Numbered from the stretch's first letter, positions 1-8,092 are shown. The stretch: 64,000 nt of DNA from Arthrobacter sp. D5-1 (GCF_017357425.1 NZ_CP014571.1:1488001-1552000); one strand, 5' to 3'. The notes: generated from the letters alone by a model not told the origin. Program-made: numbers and translations.

Positions 1-404
1 CCGACCAGGACCTGGCGGGCGCCTACCGCAGCGCCCACGAGGCCTACCTCCAGGCCCGCGATGACATCGCCGGCCGCTCCGGAACCGGCGCTGTCCCCGA
101 AATCGACGGCATCTCCGCCGGTGGCATGCCCACCAGGGTGAAGTGCCTCCACGTCCTGGTTGGGCATTCCCTGGCTGCTGGGCCGGGAGTCAACCCGCTG
201 GGAGACGAAGCACTGGGCGCCATCACGGAGTGGTGGACCAAGGACCGTTGTTACTGCGATGGTGCGTGGGACACTGCCGGTGAGGCACCGTCCCGGGACC
301 TGAGCCGGCACGGACCGCAGGGGCTGCCGGACATCGTGGGGCGTCCAGCGCCGGTTCGTACACCGAAGACGGACACTCCGGGCCACCAGGAAGGCACTGC
401 ATGA
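1..404 (+). CDS. DUF501 domain protein, 5' end outside window
   Basis: C-terminal 133 codons of an open frame that enters at base 3 and stops at 404. The segment RVKCLHVLVGHSLAAGPGVN, followed by a conserved WW and a Cys-containing tail, is the signature region of DUF501, an actinobacterial family of unknown biochemical role. Known synteny in actinobacteria is enolase, FtsB/DivIC-like septum protein, DUF501, then ppx; here the stop overlaps the ppx start by 4 bp (ATGA), which fits that operon and suggests translational coupling. The N-terminus is missing, so the start and full length cannot be given. Family identity is confident; function is unknown. Confidence 0.85.
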   Translation, partial: DQDLAGAYRSAHEAYLQARDDIAGRSGTGAVPEIDGISAGGMPTRVKCLHVLVGHSLAAGPGVNPLGDEALGAITEWWTKDRCYCDGAWDTAGEAPSRDLSRHGPQGLPDIVGRPAPVRTPKTDTPGHQEGTA

Positions 405-1357
405 GCCGCGTTGCAGCGATCGACTGTGGAACCAACTCCATCCGCCTCCTCATCGCGGATGCTTCAGCAGACGGCGCGCCGGGCCCGCTGGCCGACGTCG
501 TGCGTGAGATGCGCGTGGTTCGGCTCGGCCAGGGTGTCGATGCCACCGGCGAGCTTGCACCCGAGGCGCTGGAACGCACGTTTGCAGCAACACGTGACTA
601 CGCCGAACTGATCAAGGCGCACGGCGCCGGGCACGTCCGTTTCGCCGCTACGTCCGCCACCCGTGACGCCCGCAACCGGCAGGTTTTCGTGGACGGCATC
701 CGGGATCTCCTGGGTGTGGAGCCCGAGGTCATTTCCGGGGACGAGGAAGCGGCGCTTTCCTTCGCCGGCGCCAGCAGTGTCCTGCCGGCCACGGGGGAGG
801 ACCCCATCCTGGTGGTGGACCTCGGTGGCGGCAGCACTGAGTTCGTCCTGGGCGACTCCACTGGCGTCATCGCGGCACGCTCCGTGGACATCGGGTGCGT
901 GCGGCTCACCGAACGTCACCTTCGCAGCGATCCGCCCACCGCGGCGCAAATCGCGGCAGCAGAGGCCGACGTCGATGCCGCACTTGATCTTGCTGCGCAG
1001 ACGGTACCGCTTGACCGCGCCACGGCCGTAGTGGGCGTTGCCGGTTCAATCACCACCATCACCGCCCACGCGTTGGGCCTGGACGAATACCAGCCGGACC
1101 GGATCCATGGTGCGTCACTGGATCTCGAAACCATCACCGACGCGTGCACCAACCTGCTGGAAATGACGCGGGACGAGCGCGCAGCGCTTCCGTACATGCA
1201 TCCGGGCCGCGTGGACGTCATCGGCGCCGGCGCCTTGGTGTGGCGCCGGATCCTTGCCCGCCTGGCCAGTGTCAGCAGTGGCAGGATTGCTGCGGCCGTC
1301 TCCAGCGAGCACGACATCCTGGACGGCATCGCCCTCAGCATCCGGGACGCCGCATGA
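401..1357 (+). CDS. Ppx/GppA family exopolyphosphatase
   Basis: 318-residue protein of the ASKHA phosphotransferase fold. The N-terminal phosphate-1 motif AIDCGTNSIRLLIAD (residues about 6-20) and the phosphate-2 loop VVDLGGGSTEFVLG (about 143-156) are intact. Family members hydrolyse terminal phosphate from inorganic polyphosphate or the 5' phosphate of pppGpp, so a role in the stringent response or phosphate storage is expected. At about 320 aa it is the short form that lacks the C-terminal HD-like domains of E. coli Ppx, as in the mycobacterial Ppx1/Ppx2 proteins. The ATG overlaps the upstream DUF501 stop, and its own TGA overlaps the protease ATG at 1354. Whether polyP or pppGpp is the main substrate cannot be read from sequence. 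Confidence 0.93.
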   Translation: MSRVAAIDCGTNSIRLLIADASADGAPGPLADVVREMRVVRLGQGVDATGELAPEALERTFAATRDYAELIKAHGAGHVRFAATSATRDARNRQVFVDGIRDLLGVEPEVISGDEEAALSFAGASSVLPATGEDPILVVDLGGGSTEFVLGDSTGVIAARSVDIGCVRLTERHLRSDPPTAAQIAAAEADVDAALDLAAQTVPLDRATAVVGVAGSITTITAHALGLDEYQPDRIHGASLDLETITDACTNLLEMTRDERAALPYMHPGRVDVIGAGALVWRRILARLASVSSGRIAAAVSSEHDILDGIALSIRDAA

Positions 1358-2745
1358 CGTTGCGTTTTCACCGGACCCTCTCCGCTGCCCTTGCCACGGT
1401 CTTGGCAGGCGGGGCGTTGGCGGGTGCGCTGTTGACGGCCCCTGCCGCCACCGCAGACGCGTGGCGCGACAAAGAGTTCTGGCTCAAGGATTCGGGTGTC
1501 ACCAACGCCTGGCAGGTTTCCAAGGGTGCCGGAGTGAAGGTTGCGATCATCGACAGCGGCATTGATGGCAACCACCCGGACCTCAAAGGCGTAGTGGTGG
1601 GCGGGACGGACGTATCGGGCGCGGGAGCACCCAACGGGCAAAAGAGTATTGGTGCCAAGACCGAGCACGGAACCTTGGTTGCCACGATGCTCGCCGGGCG
1701 CGGCCACACCACACCCACGGCCTCGCCTTCACCAACGGGGTCCGCGCCGCCTCCAGTGCCACCCACGGTCCCTCCTGCCGGGGGACCGGATGGGATCATC
1801 GGTGTCGCTCCTGAAGCGCAAATCCTGGCCGTCTCCACCTGGCTCGGATCACCCAACCCGGGTGGCAAAACGGACCAGGAGCAGATTCCGGACGCCGTGC
1901 GCTGGGCCGTGGACAACGGCGCCAAGGTCATCAACATCTCCTTGGGCAGTACCTCGCCGGACTGGCCCCAGAGTTGGGACGCGGCCTTCCTTTATGCAGA
2001 GCAGAAGGATGTGGTGATCGTCGCGGCCGCCGGGAACCGCGTGGGCGGCAACGTCCAGGTCGGAGCCCCGGCAACCATTCCCGGTGTCCTGACTGTCGCC
2101 GGACTCGACGGTGAGGGGCGCGCGAGCGTCGACTCCTCATCCCAGGGCATCAGCATCGGCGTCGCCGCACCGGCCGAGAAGCTGGTAGGCGGCATCCCCG
2201 GCGGTGGATACGCCGAATGGGCGGGAACGTCCGGTGCTGCCCCGATCGTTTCCGGTGTGGCCGCCCTGATCCGTTCCAAATGGCCGGAGATGAGTGCCAA
2301 TCAGGTCATCAACAGAATTGTGAGCACGGCCAAGGACGCGGGAGCTCCGGGCAAGGACCCCCTCTACGGTTACGGCATCCTTAACGCCGAGGCGGCACTG
2401 AAGGATGAGGTGGCTGCCACCAGCAGCAACCCGTTGGGTTCCATCGCTGACTGGATCCGGGTCCACCGCCGGGGAGATTTCAGCGAGCCGTCGCAGGCTC
2501 CCGTGGCGAGCCCCACCAGCGCAGCACCCACGCTCGCCGATCCGACCGTTCCGGCCGCGAAGACGCCGGCGACCGTCGACGACGCCCTGCCGGCCGCCGT
2601 CGTGCTTGGATTTGGAGCCTTGTTCCTTGCCCTGGTGACGGGGGCCGCGATCCAATTGAGGAGGGTCGCCAAAAACGCTCCAGCGGTGGCCGAGGAGGCC
2701 GAAACGGGCGCGCTTCTGAAAGTGGATCCACCCGCCCGGACGTAG
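1354..2745 (+). CDS. Membrane-anchored subtilisin-like serine protease (S8)
   Basis: 463 aa. The ATG at 1354 overlaps the ppx TGA; it is preferred over longer frames because a classic signal peptide follows it (residues 1-35, ending ATA-DA). The S8 triad is visible: Asp67 in VAIIDSGIDG, His105 in EHGTLVATM, Ser293 in GTSGAAPIVSG. A Pro/Thr/Ser-rich loop (about residues 119-145) is inserted after the His region. Near the C-terminus are a Pro/Ala-rich linker and one transmembrane helix (about 410-432) followed by RRV, so the protease domain should sit outside the cell, tethered to the membrane. The layout recalls mycosins of type VII secretion, but no ESX genes are nearby, so its substrate is unknown. 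Confidence 0.93.
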   Translation: MTLRFHRTLSAALATVLAGGALAGALLTAPAATADAWRDKEFWLKDSGVTNAWQVSKGAGVKVAIIDSGIDGNHPDLKGVVVGGTDVSGAGAPNGQKSIGAKTEHGTLVATMLAGRGHTTPTASPSPTGSAPPPVPPTVPPAGGPDGIIGVAPEAQILAVSTWLGSPNPGGKTDQEQIPDAVRWAVDNGAKVINISLGSTSPDWPQSWDAAFLYAEQKDVVIVAAAGNRVGGNVQVGAPATIPGVLTVAGLDGEGRASVDSSSQGISIGVAAPAEKLVGGIPGGGYAEWAGTSGAAPIVSGVAALIRSKWPEMSANQVINRIVSTAKDAGAPGKDPLYGYGILNAEAALKDEVAATSSNPLGSIADWIRVHRRGDFSEPSQAPVASPTSAAPTLADPTVPAAKTPATVDDALPAAVVLGFGALFLALVTGAAIQLRRVAKNAPAVAEEAETGALLKVDPPART

Positions 2746-2746
2746 T

Positions 2747-2764
2747 TAGTGAAGATTTTCACAA
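2747..2764. promoter_or_regulatory. Rex-type redox operator upstream of ndh
   Basis: The 18-mer TAGTGAAGATTTTCACAA matches the known Rex consensus TTGTGAA-N4-TTCACAA at every fixed position except the second. The core GTGAA-N4-TTCAC (2749-2762) is a perfect inverted repeat. It lies in the 38-bp gap before ndh and covers the -35/spacer region of the putative promoter whose -10 is at 2772-2777. Rex represses respiratory genes when NADH/NAD+ is low. Binding here is an inference from the match and its position. Confidence 0.8.
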
Positions 2765-2771
2765 AGTACTG

Positions 2772-2777
2772 TACTCT
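2772..2777 (+). promoter_or_regulatory. -10 box TACTCT, leaderless ndh promoter
   Basis: TACTCT fits TANNNT and ends 6 nt before the ATG at 2784, so the transcript should begin at or next to the start codon. No Shine-Dalgarno sequence precedes the ATG, in agreement with this. Confidence 0.6.
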
Positions 2778-2783
2778 GGACTC

Positions 2784-4238
2784 ATGGCAACCACCCCAGA
2801 GCTCATTGACCGTCCCCGGGTTCTCGTCGTCGGCGGCGGCTACGTCGGCCTGTACGTAGCCCTCAAACTGCAGAAGAAGATCGCGAACGCGGGCGGCATC
2901 GTCACCGTCGTTGATCCACTGCCGTACATGACCTACCAGCCCTTCCTCCCGGAAGTAGCAGGTGGCAACATCGAGGCACGCCACGCCGTCGTCTCCCACC
3001 GTCAGCACCTGAAGCAGACTGAGCTCATCCAGGGCCGCGTCACCAGCATCGACCACGCCAACCGGACCGCGGTCATCGCCCCGTCCGATGGCGGCGACAA
3101 CTTCGAAATCCCGTACTTCGATGTCGTCATCGCAGCAGGCGCCATTACCCGGACCTTCCCCATCAAGGGCCTCGCGGACAAGGGCATTGGCCTGAAGACC
3201 ATCGAGGAAGCCGTTGCACTGCGCAACAAGGTCCTGGAGCGCATTGAAGCCGCTTCCACCATGACCGACCCCGCAGAGCGCGCCAAGGCACTGACCTTCG
3301 TCGTGGTGGGTGGCGGCTTCGCCGGCATCGAGTGCCTCACCGAAATGGAAGACCTCGCCCGCGCCGCAGTGCGCAACAACCCGCGCATCCGCCAGGAAGA
3401 AATCCGTTTCATCCTGGTCGAAGCCATGGGCCGCATCATGCCCGAGGTCACTGCCTCGCAGGCCGAGTGGGTTGTGGAGCACCTCCGCAGCCGTGGCATC
3501 GAAGTACTCCTCAACACTTCCCTTGACAGCGCCGAGGGCAACCTCAAGCTGATCAACCTCCCGGACAAGACCCCGGCCCAGGAAGTTGAAGCAGACACCC
3601 TGGTATGGGCTGCCGGCGTGCAGGCCAACCCGATGATCCGCTCCACCGACTTCCCGCTGGAACCCCGTGGCCGTGTCCGCGTCCTCCCGGACCTGCGCAT
3701 CGCAGGCGACGAGGGCATCGTGGAGAACGCCTGGGCCGCCGGCGACATCGCCGCTGTTCCGGACCTCACGGGCAAGGGCCTGCCGGACGGCACTTGCGTC
3801 CCCAACGCCCAGCACGCTCTTCGCCAGGCCAAGAAGCTCGCCAAGAACCTGTGGGCTTCCCGCTGGGACAAGCCGCTGCACGACTACAAGCACAAGAACC
3901 TTGGCGCTGTGGCCGGCTTCGGCGAGTGGAAGGGTGTTGCCAATATCAACCTGCTCGGTCGCATCGGTCTCAAGGGCGGCCTCGCCTGGCTGGCACACCG
4001 TGGTTACCACGGCATGGCCATGCCCACGGTTGAGCGCAAGTTCCGTGTGATCTTCGGCTGGATCCTGGCCTTCTTCGCCGGCCGCGATACCACGCAGCTG
4101 ATGGACCTCGACAACCCGCGCGGTGCCTTCGTGGCCGCTGCAACGCCCGCTCCCAAGCCCGCTGCCGCTCCGGCACCTGTAGAGGCCAAGCCTGCGGCTG
4201 AGGAAGCCAAGACTCCGGTCACTGCCGCCGCCAAGTAG
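2784..4238 (+). CDS. ndh: Type II NADH dehydrogenase
   Basis: 484 aa, non-proton-pumping NADH:quinone oxidoreductase of the respiratory chain. The N-terminal FAD-binding Rossmann motif is VLVVGGGYVGLYVA, and the NAD(H)-binding motif FVVVGGGFAGIECL lies near residue 172. Later AAGDIAAVPD binds the second part of FAD. The C-terminal hydrophobic stretch around IFGWILAFFAG is the likely membrane-association region, followed by an Ala/Pro-rich low-complexity tail (residues about 448-484). It delivers NADH electrons to menaquinone without pumping protons. It is monocistronic: Rex operator and leaderless promoter upstream, hairpin at 4263-4301 downstream. Confidence 0.95.
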   Translation: MATTPELIDRPRVLVVGGGYVGLYVALKLQKKIANAGGIVTVVDPLPYMTYQPFLPEVAGGNIEARHAVVSHRQHLKQTELIQGRVTSIDHANRTAVIAPSDGGDNFEIPYFDVVIAAGAITRTFPIKGLADKGIGLKTIEEAVALRNKVLERIEAASTMTDPAERAKALTFVVVGGGFAGIECLTEMEDLARAAVRNNPRIRQEEIRFILVEAMGRIMPEVTASQAEWVVEHLRSRGIEVLLNTSLDSAEGNLKLINLPDKTPAQEVEADTLVWAAGVQANPMIRSTDFPLEPRGRVRVLPDLRIAGDEGIVENAWAAGDIAAVPDLTGKGLPDGTCVPNAQHALRQAKKLAKNLWASRWDKPLHDYKHKNLGAVAGFGEWKGVANINLLGRIGLKGGLAWLAHRGYHGMAMPTVERKFRVIFGWILAFFAGRDTTQLMDLDNPRGAFVAAATPAPKPAAAPAPVEAKPAAEEAKTPVTAAAK

Positions 4239-4262
4239 TCAACGCACGGCGCAGTCAACGCA

Positions 4263-4301
4263 CGACGGCGGCCGCTCCCTTTCGGGGAGTGGCCGCCGTC
4301 G
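4263..4301 (+). terminator. Hairpin terminator after ndh
   Basis: An 11-bp perfect inverted repeat (CGACGGCGGCC and GGCCGCCGTCG) extended by a GC-rich inner stem. There is only a short T run, as is common in high-GC actinobacteria. Confidence 0.75.
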
Positions 4302-4359
4302 GCGTTTAAGCAGGTGTGCCCACGGCGGTGGCGGGTTGCTGCGCCCCTAGACTGTTGCC

Positions 4360-5280
4360 ATGTCCGGTGAAACCGATCTGAAGACACTCCTGCAATCCCT
4401 CCACCCCGTAGCCCGCGATGGCGACTACGTCTACGCCCTGTGGCCACATGGCAGGCCGCTGAAGGGCGGGATCGAGGCGGCTGTGCGCGAGGCCGAGGGC
4501 CTTACGGTTGTCCTCCGCCGGGACGAGGCTGATGCGCTGGGTCTGAGCTACGACTTCGTGGCCTCGTGGATCACGCTCCAGGTCCACTCGGCACTCGAAG
4601 CGGTGGGCCTCACGGCCGCCGTGAGCGCCGCCCTGACCCACGCGGGAATCAGCTGCAACGTCCTGGCGGGTTTCCACCACGACCACCTCCTGGTGCCTTC
4701 GGCCGACGCGGGCCGGGCCATGGATGTGCTCCGGCTTTTGGGAAAAGGTCTCGTGCTCCGAAGTGAGCGTCCCGAGGACCGCGCCGAGATTCTGGAACTG
4801 ACTGCCCAGGCCTTCTCCGTCTCGCCGGTAACCGGTGAACCCGTGGACGGCGTGCCGATTGAAGCAGGGCTGCTGCGCAAGCTATTTGAGTGCCCTGAGT
4901 ACCTTCCGGAGTTCAGTATCGTCGCCGAGATGGGTGGGGAGATTGTGGGGCATGCCATCAGCACGAGGGGCTGGATCGGGGACTTGGAACTGCTGGGGCT
5001 GGGTCCGATCGGCGTGCTTCCCGCCTTTCAGAAGCGCGGGGTAGGTTCAGCCTTGATGCGGGAGACGACGGCCCGTGCCACAGCCGCAGGGGAGCCCGGC
5101 ATTGCCTTGCTCGGCAGCCCCCTGTACTACATGCGCTTCGGTTACGTGCCGGCAGCCTCTGTGGGTGTGCAACCGCCGGAGGCGATGTGGGGCGATCACT
5201 TCCAGTTGTTGACGCTTCCCGCATGGCCCGACGACGTCCGTGGCACCTTCCGCTACGCCGGGCCATTCAGCAGGCTGTAG
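4360..5280 (+). CDS. ACT-domain / GNAT acetyltransferase fusion
   Basis: 306 aa in two parts. Residues 1-130 look like the small ACT-type proteins once listed as DUF2241 (LHPVARDGDYVYALWPHG, then GISCNVLAGFHHDHLLVP), which usually stand alone. Residues about 133-306 form a YhbS-like GNAT domain, with the acetyl-CoA-binding loop FQKRGVGSALMRE after the beta-4 strand LGLGPIGVLPA, and LGSPLYYMRFGYVPA near the end. ACT domains usually bind small ligands such as amino acids, so a ligand-gated N-acetyltransferase is a reasonable guess, but no substrate can be named. It stands alone between the ndh terminator and the tRNA gene. No strong Shine-Dalgarno sequence is visible. Confidence 0.85.
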   Translation: MSGETDLKTLLQSLHPVARDGDYVYALWPHGRPLKGGIEAAVREAEGLTVVLRRDEADALGLSYDFVASWITLQVHSALEAVGLTAAVSAALTHAGISCNVLAGFHHDHLLVPSADAGRAMDVLRLLGKGLVLRSERPEDRAEILELTAQAFSVSPVTGEPVDGVPIEAGLLRKLFECPEYLPEFSIVAEMGGEIVGHAISTRGWIGDLELLGLGPIGVLPAFQKRGVGSALMRETTARATAAGEPGIALLGSPLYYMRFGYVPAASVGVQPPEAMWGDHFQLLTLPAWPDDVRGTFRYAGPFSRL

Positions 5281-5301
5281 CTGGGATACCATGGTGCGGG
5301 C

Positions 5302-5375
5302 GCCCCAGTAGCCCAATTGGCAGAGGCAGCGGACTTAAAATCCGCGTGTTGTGGGTTCGAGTCCCACCTGGGGCA
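5302..5375 (+). tRNA. tRNA with UAA anticodon (Leu), short variable loop
   Basis: Complete cloverleaf of 74 nt: acceptor stem GCCCCAG/CTGGGGC, D arm GCC/GGC, anticodon stem GCGGA/TCCGC with loop CTTAAAA (anticodon TAA, 5336-5338), five-base variable region GTGTT, T arm GTGGG-TTCGAGT-CCCAC, discriminator A. CCA is not encoded. The anticodon reads UUA, a very rare codon in high-GC genomes. Canonical tRNA-Leu has a long variable arm; this one does not, so the charging identity rests on the anticodon and A73. The gene is followed at once by a terminator. Confidence 0.93.
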
Positions 5376-5385
5376 CAAGCAGAAA

Positions 5386-5429
5386 GACTCCCGAAACCCT
5401 TGCGAACAAAGGGATTCGGGGGTCTTTTT
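5386..5429 (+). terminator. Rho-independent terminator after the tRNA
   Basis: Inverted repeat GACTCCCGAA..CCCTT / AAGGG..TTCGGGGGTC followed by TTTTT, starting 11 nt after the tRNA. It is one of the most classical terminators in the window. Confidence 0.88.
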
Positions 5430-5697
5430 CCTTGGCCCGGGCTAGGCCGTCCACGAGGGGCTTGCTGGTCTGTCTGAACCTGGCTTATCCGCCCACATCG
5501 CTTCCACCCTGCTCCCAAGGGTCCTCCGCGGAAATTCCCAGCCCGCTCGTAGATTCCCCACAGGCAACGAGTGTTATAGGGATGTGACCTGAATCACTTA
5601 TGTTCGCCGCCCAATTGCATTAGTTTGAGTCTTAATCAGGAACACCTGAGTAATCGCATCAAAGGCAGTTCGCACCTTTCGATCGAGGAGACAACGC
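5430..5697 (+). promoter_or_regulatory. Leader and promoter region of the liv binding protein gene
   Basis: No gene is visible between the tRNA terminator and 5698. The stretch holds a CRP/GlxR-like box (5583-5598), a small hairpin TCAGG-AACA-CCTGA (5636-5649) and the Shine-Dalgarno sequence GAGGAGA just before the ATG. A -10 element is not clear; TGCATTAG near 5617-5623 would place a start site about 40 nt after the CRP-like centre. Confidence 0.55.
5583..5598. promoter_or_regulatory. CRP/GlxR-like site upstream of liv binding protein
   Basis: TGTGACCTGAATCACT matches the cAMP-receptor-type consensus TGTGA-N6-TCACA at nine of ten fixed bases. It closely resembles the site at 12315-12330 in front of the matching permease operon. 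Confidence 0.65.
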
Positions 5698-7053
5698 ATG
5701 TTTGATCTTTCCCCAGCGGCGCCCCGAGCCGCCAAGCTAACAGCGCTTGGCATTGGGGTCGCTCTCTTGGCCACGGCCTGTGGTGGGTCTTCGACTCCTA
5801 CCCAGACCGGGTCTTCTTCCGCCGCGGCGGCAGGCATTTCCTGCCCGGCTCCCAGCGGCGGGGCGGGAGCCGGCAACAGCCAGGCTGCCACCAACACGGG
5901 ACCAGTACCTCCCTCGACCACCACCACAGACGCACCACTGAAACTTGGATCGCTCCTGCCGACGACGGGGTCGCTGGCGTTCCTCGGCCCGCCCGAAATT
6001 GCCGGTGTCAACCTCGGCATCAAGGAAGTCAACGACGCCGGTGGCGTACTCGGCGCACCTGTCTCCGTGGTCCACCGCGACTCCGGTGATACCAAGACGG
6101 ACATCGCCACCCAGTCCACCACCGCCCTCCTGGGCCAGGGCGTGAGCGCCGTCATCGGTGCTGCATCTTCGGGCGTTTCCAAGACGGTCATCAACCAGAT
6201 CACGGGCGCCGGTGTCATCCACTTCTCGCCCGCCAACACCTCGCCTGACTTCACCACATGGGACGACAAGGGCCTCTACTGGCGAACTGCACCGTCCGAC
6301 GTCCTGCAGGGCAAGGTCCTGGGCAACTACATGGCTACCTGTGGAGCGCAAACCGTTGGCATGATCGTTCTGAACGACGCTTACGGAACCGGTCTCCAGA
6401 AGAACGTCAAGGAAGCCTTCGAGGCCGCCGGTGGCAAGGTTGTTGCTGAGGAACTCTTCAACGAGGGTGACTCCCAGTTCAGCAGCCAGGTGGACAAGGT
6501 CCTCGCCGCCAAGCCGGATGCGATCGCCCTGATCACCTTCGACCAAGCCAAGAGCATCGTCCCCCTGATCACGGGCAAGGGCATCAAGCCCACGCAGCTG
6601 TTCATGGTTGATGGCAACACCTCCGATTACAGCAAGGACTTCCAGGCCGGCACCATGAAGGGCGCACAGGGAACCATTCCCGGTACGTTCGCCAAGGACG
6701 ACTTCAAGAAGAAGCTCCTCGCCATCGATCCCGCCCTGAAGGATTACAGCTACGCAGGCGAGTCCTACGACGCCGTGAACCTGATCTCTTTGGCCTCCGA
6801 GGCCGCCAAGAGCACCAAGGGCACGGACATCGCAGCCAAGCTGAAGGAAGTCTCTGAAGGCGGCGAGAAGTGCACCACCTTCGCAGCATGTGTCACGTTG
6901 CTCCGCGACGGCAAGGACATCGACTACGACGGCCAGTCCGGTCCGGTCACGTTCTCCGACGCTGGTGACCCCACCGAGGCGTACATCGGTATCTACGAAT
7001 ACCAGGATGACAACACCTACAAGCCGGTCCGCGAAGAGTTCGGCAAGCTCTAA
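5698..7053 (+). CDS. Branched-chain amino acid-type ABC transporter substrate-binding lipoprotein
   Basis: 451 aa. The N-terminus carries a lipoprotein signal with lipobox LATAC (Cys28), then a Ser/Thr/Pro-rich linker to about residue 78. The body is a type I periplasmic-binding fold of the LivK/leucine-binding family (starts LKLGSLLPTTGSLAFLGP, then AVIGAASSGVSKTVI). The protein should be lipid-anchored outside the membrane and capture branched-chain amino acids or similar ligands for the LivHMGF complex encoded at 8146-12214 on the other strand. The Shine-Dalgarno sequence GAGGAGA sits 8 nt before the ATG. A CRP-like box upstream and a terminator at 7085-7114 make it a single-gene unit. The exact ligand cannot be told, because this family also binds urea, amides and aromatics. 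Confidence 0.92.
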   Translation: MFDLSPAAPRAAKLTALGIGVALLATACGGSSTPTQTGSSSAAAAGISCPAPSGGAGAGNSQAATNTGPVPPSTTTTDAPLKLGSLLPTTGSLAFLGPPEIAGVNLGIKEVNDAGGVLGAPVSVVHRDSGDTKTDIATQSTTALLGQGVSAVIGAASSGVSKTVINQITGAGVIHFSPANTSPDFTTWDDKGLYWRTAPSDVLQGKVLGNYMATCGAQTVGMIVLNDAYGTGLQKNVKEAFEAAGGKVVAEELFNEGDSQFSSQVDKVLAAKPDAIALITFDQAKSIVPLITGKGIKPTQLFMVDGNTSDYSKDFQAGTMKGAQGTIPGTFAKDDFKKKLLAIDPALKDYSYAGESYDAVNLISLASEAAKSTKGTDIAAKLKEVSEGGEKCTTFAACVTLLRDGKDIDYDGQSGPVTFSDAGDPTEAYIGIYEYQDDNTYKPVREEFGKL

Positions 7054-7084
7054 GCCGCAGCCGGTCCAAACCGCAGTCACTCAC

Positions 7085-7114
7085 AGGCCCCCTTCCTCAT
7101 CTGGAAGGGGGCCT
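7085..7114 (+). terminator. Hairpin terminator after the binding protein gene
   Basis: Perfect 12-bp inverted repeat AGGCCCCCTTCC / GGAAGGGGGCCT with a 6-nt loop, followed by GTTCTGT. It lies between convergent genes and may also serve the minus strand. Confidence 0.85.
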
Positions 7115-7145
7115 GTTCTGTGCTGGGCTGCGTTCTGTGGTGTCG

Positions 7146-8003
7146 CTACCCGCTGCGGGGGAGAAACCCATCAAGGACCCGGGTCACCATTTCCACGCCC
7201 TGACGCTCAAAGACGGCGTCTCCCACGTGGTGTGCCCAGACCACCGTGCCCACCGACTGGTTCAGGTTTTCCAGGGTCCACAGGTGGTGGTCCTCCTCGC
7301 TGGTGACAACCCTGCCCAAGCCCTCGTGGAAGGCCGCGGCGAGCGTTGGCTGAGCGAGCAGCTGCTGGTGGCTGAGCCGGACCAGGTCATGAACCCACGG
7401 GCGAAGCTCGGCACGGCCAAAATCGATCACCTTGATCACTCCGTCGTCGTCCAGCCAATTCCTGGGCTGGTAATCGCCATGGGTTGTCACAAGCGTGGCA
7501 GGACCCGGCTCCAACGACTCAAGGACCTCTTGTAGTCTTCTTTGCGTCTCCTCGGGCAGGAGAGAGTGCGCGCGTTCAATGAGGGAGCCCGTCCTGGCCG
7601 CCAGCGCCTTTGCGTAACCGCGGGAGGTTCCCGCCGGCAGGTGCATCCTTGAGAGCAGCATGCCGGCCTCACGGTACGTCCTGGGATCGGATTCGGAAGA
7701 GGTTCCAGCTACCAGGGTCCCGGGCAAGTACCCGGTGACCAGGATGCCTGCCTCAGGCGACGCGTGCTTCAGGGTGGGTACCCTGCCGTGCAGCCCCGGC
7801 AGGCCCCGTGAGTAGGCCGCAATCTCGCGCCGGATGTGGTGGCTCGTGGTGCTGGCTTTGACGATGTACTCCTGGCCATCCGGGGCAGCGACCTGAAGGA
7901 CGGTGGTGTCCTGGAGGGGCCATGAGTGGTCCTGAACCACGGTGAAGCCACCAAGCCATGTCAACAGGAGGCTTTGCTGCAGTTCCGTGATGGTTCCCGT
8001 CAT
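7146..8003 (-). CDS. Aminoglycoside/choline kinase-like phosphotransferase
   Basis: 285 aa of the APH/choline kinase fold. The Brenner-type catalytic loop is THGDYQPRNWL and the metal-binding DFG-like motif is KVIDFGRAEL, both near residues 190-215. An N-lobe lysine lies in EYIVKAST. Members phosphorylate small hydroxylated compounds (aminoglycosides, choline, homoserine, fructosamine); nothing here narrows that down, and antibiotic resistance should not be assumed. It sits between the binding-protein gene and the liv operon but has its own frame after the terminator at 8093-8126. The ATG at 8003 has no obvious ribosome site, so the start is moderately certain. Confidence 0.82.
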   Translation of the reverse strand: MTGTITELQQSLLLTWLGGFTVVQDHSWPLQDTTVLQVAAPDGQEYIVKASTTSHHIRREIAAYSRGLPGLHGRVPTLKHASPEAGILVTGYLPGTLVAGTSSESDPRTYREAGMLLSRMHLPAGTSRGYAKALAARTGSLIERAHSLLPEETQRRLQEVLESLEPGPATLVTTHGDYQPRNWLDDDGVIKVIDFGRAELRPWVHDLVRLSHQQLLAQPTLAAAFHEGLGRVVTSEEDHHLWTLENLNQSVGTVVWAHHVGDAVFERQGVEMVTRVLDGFLPRSG

Positions 8004-8092
8004 CAGTCCAGCATGCCATTGGGTGGCATTTTGCGTTGACCGAAGGGGTCCAGGCGGCTTCCGCTCCCTTGGCAGGAGTGTGTCTCAAACAG

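Noticed and set aside
1354..2745. Possible mycosin and hence a type VII secretion locus
   Set aside because: The architecture is similar, but there are no EccB-E, EspG or WXG100 genes nearby; subtilases of this shape occur without ESX.
2370..4010. 546-codon open frame on the minus strand opposite ndh and the protease end
   Set aside because: It is antisense to two clearly conserved genes and shows no domain; long antisense frames are normal in GC-rich coding DNA.
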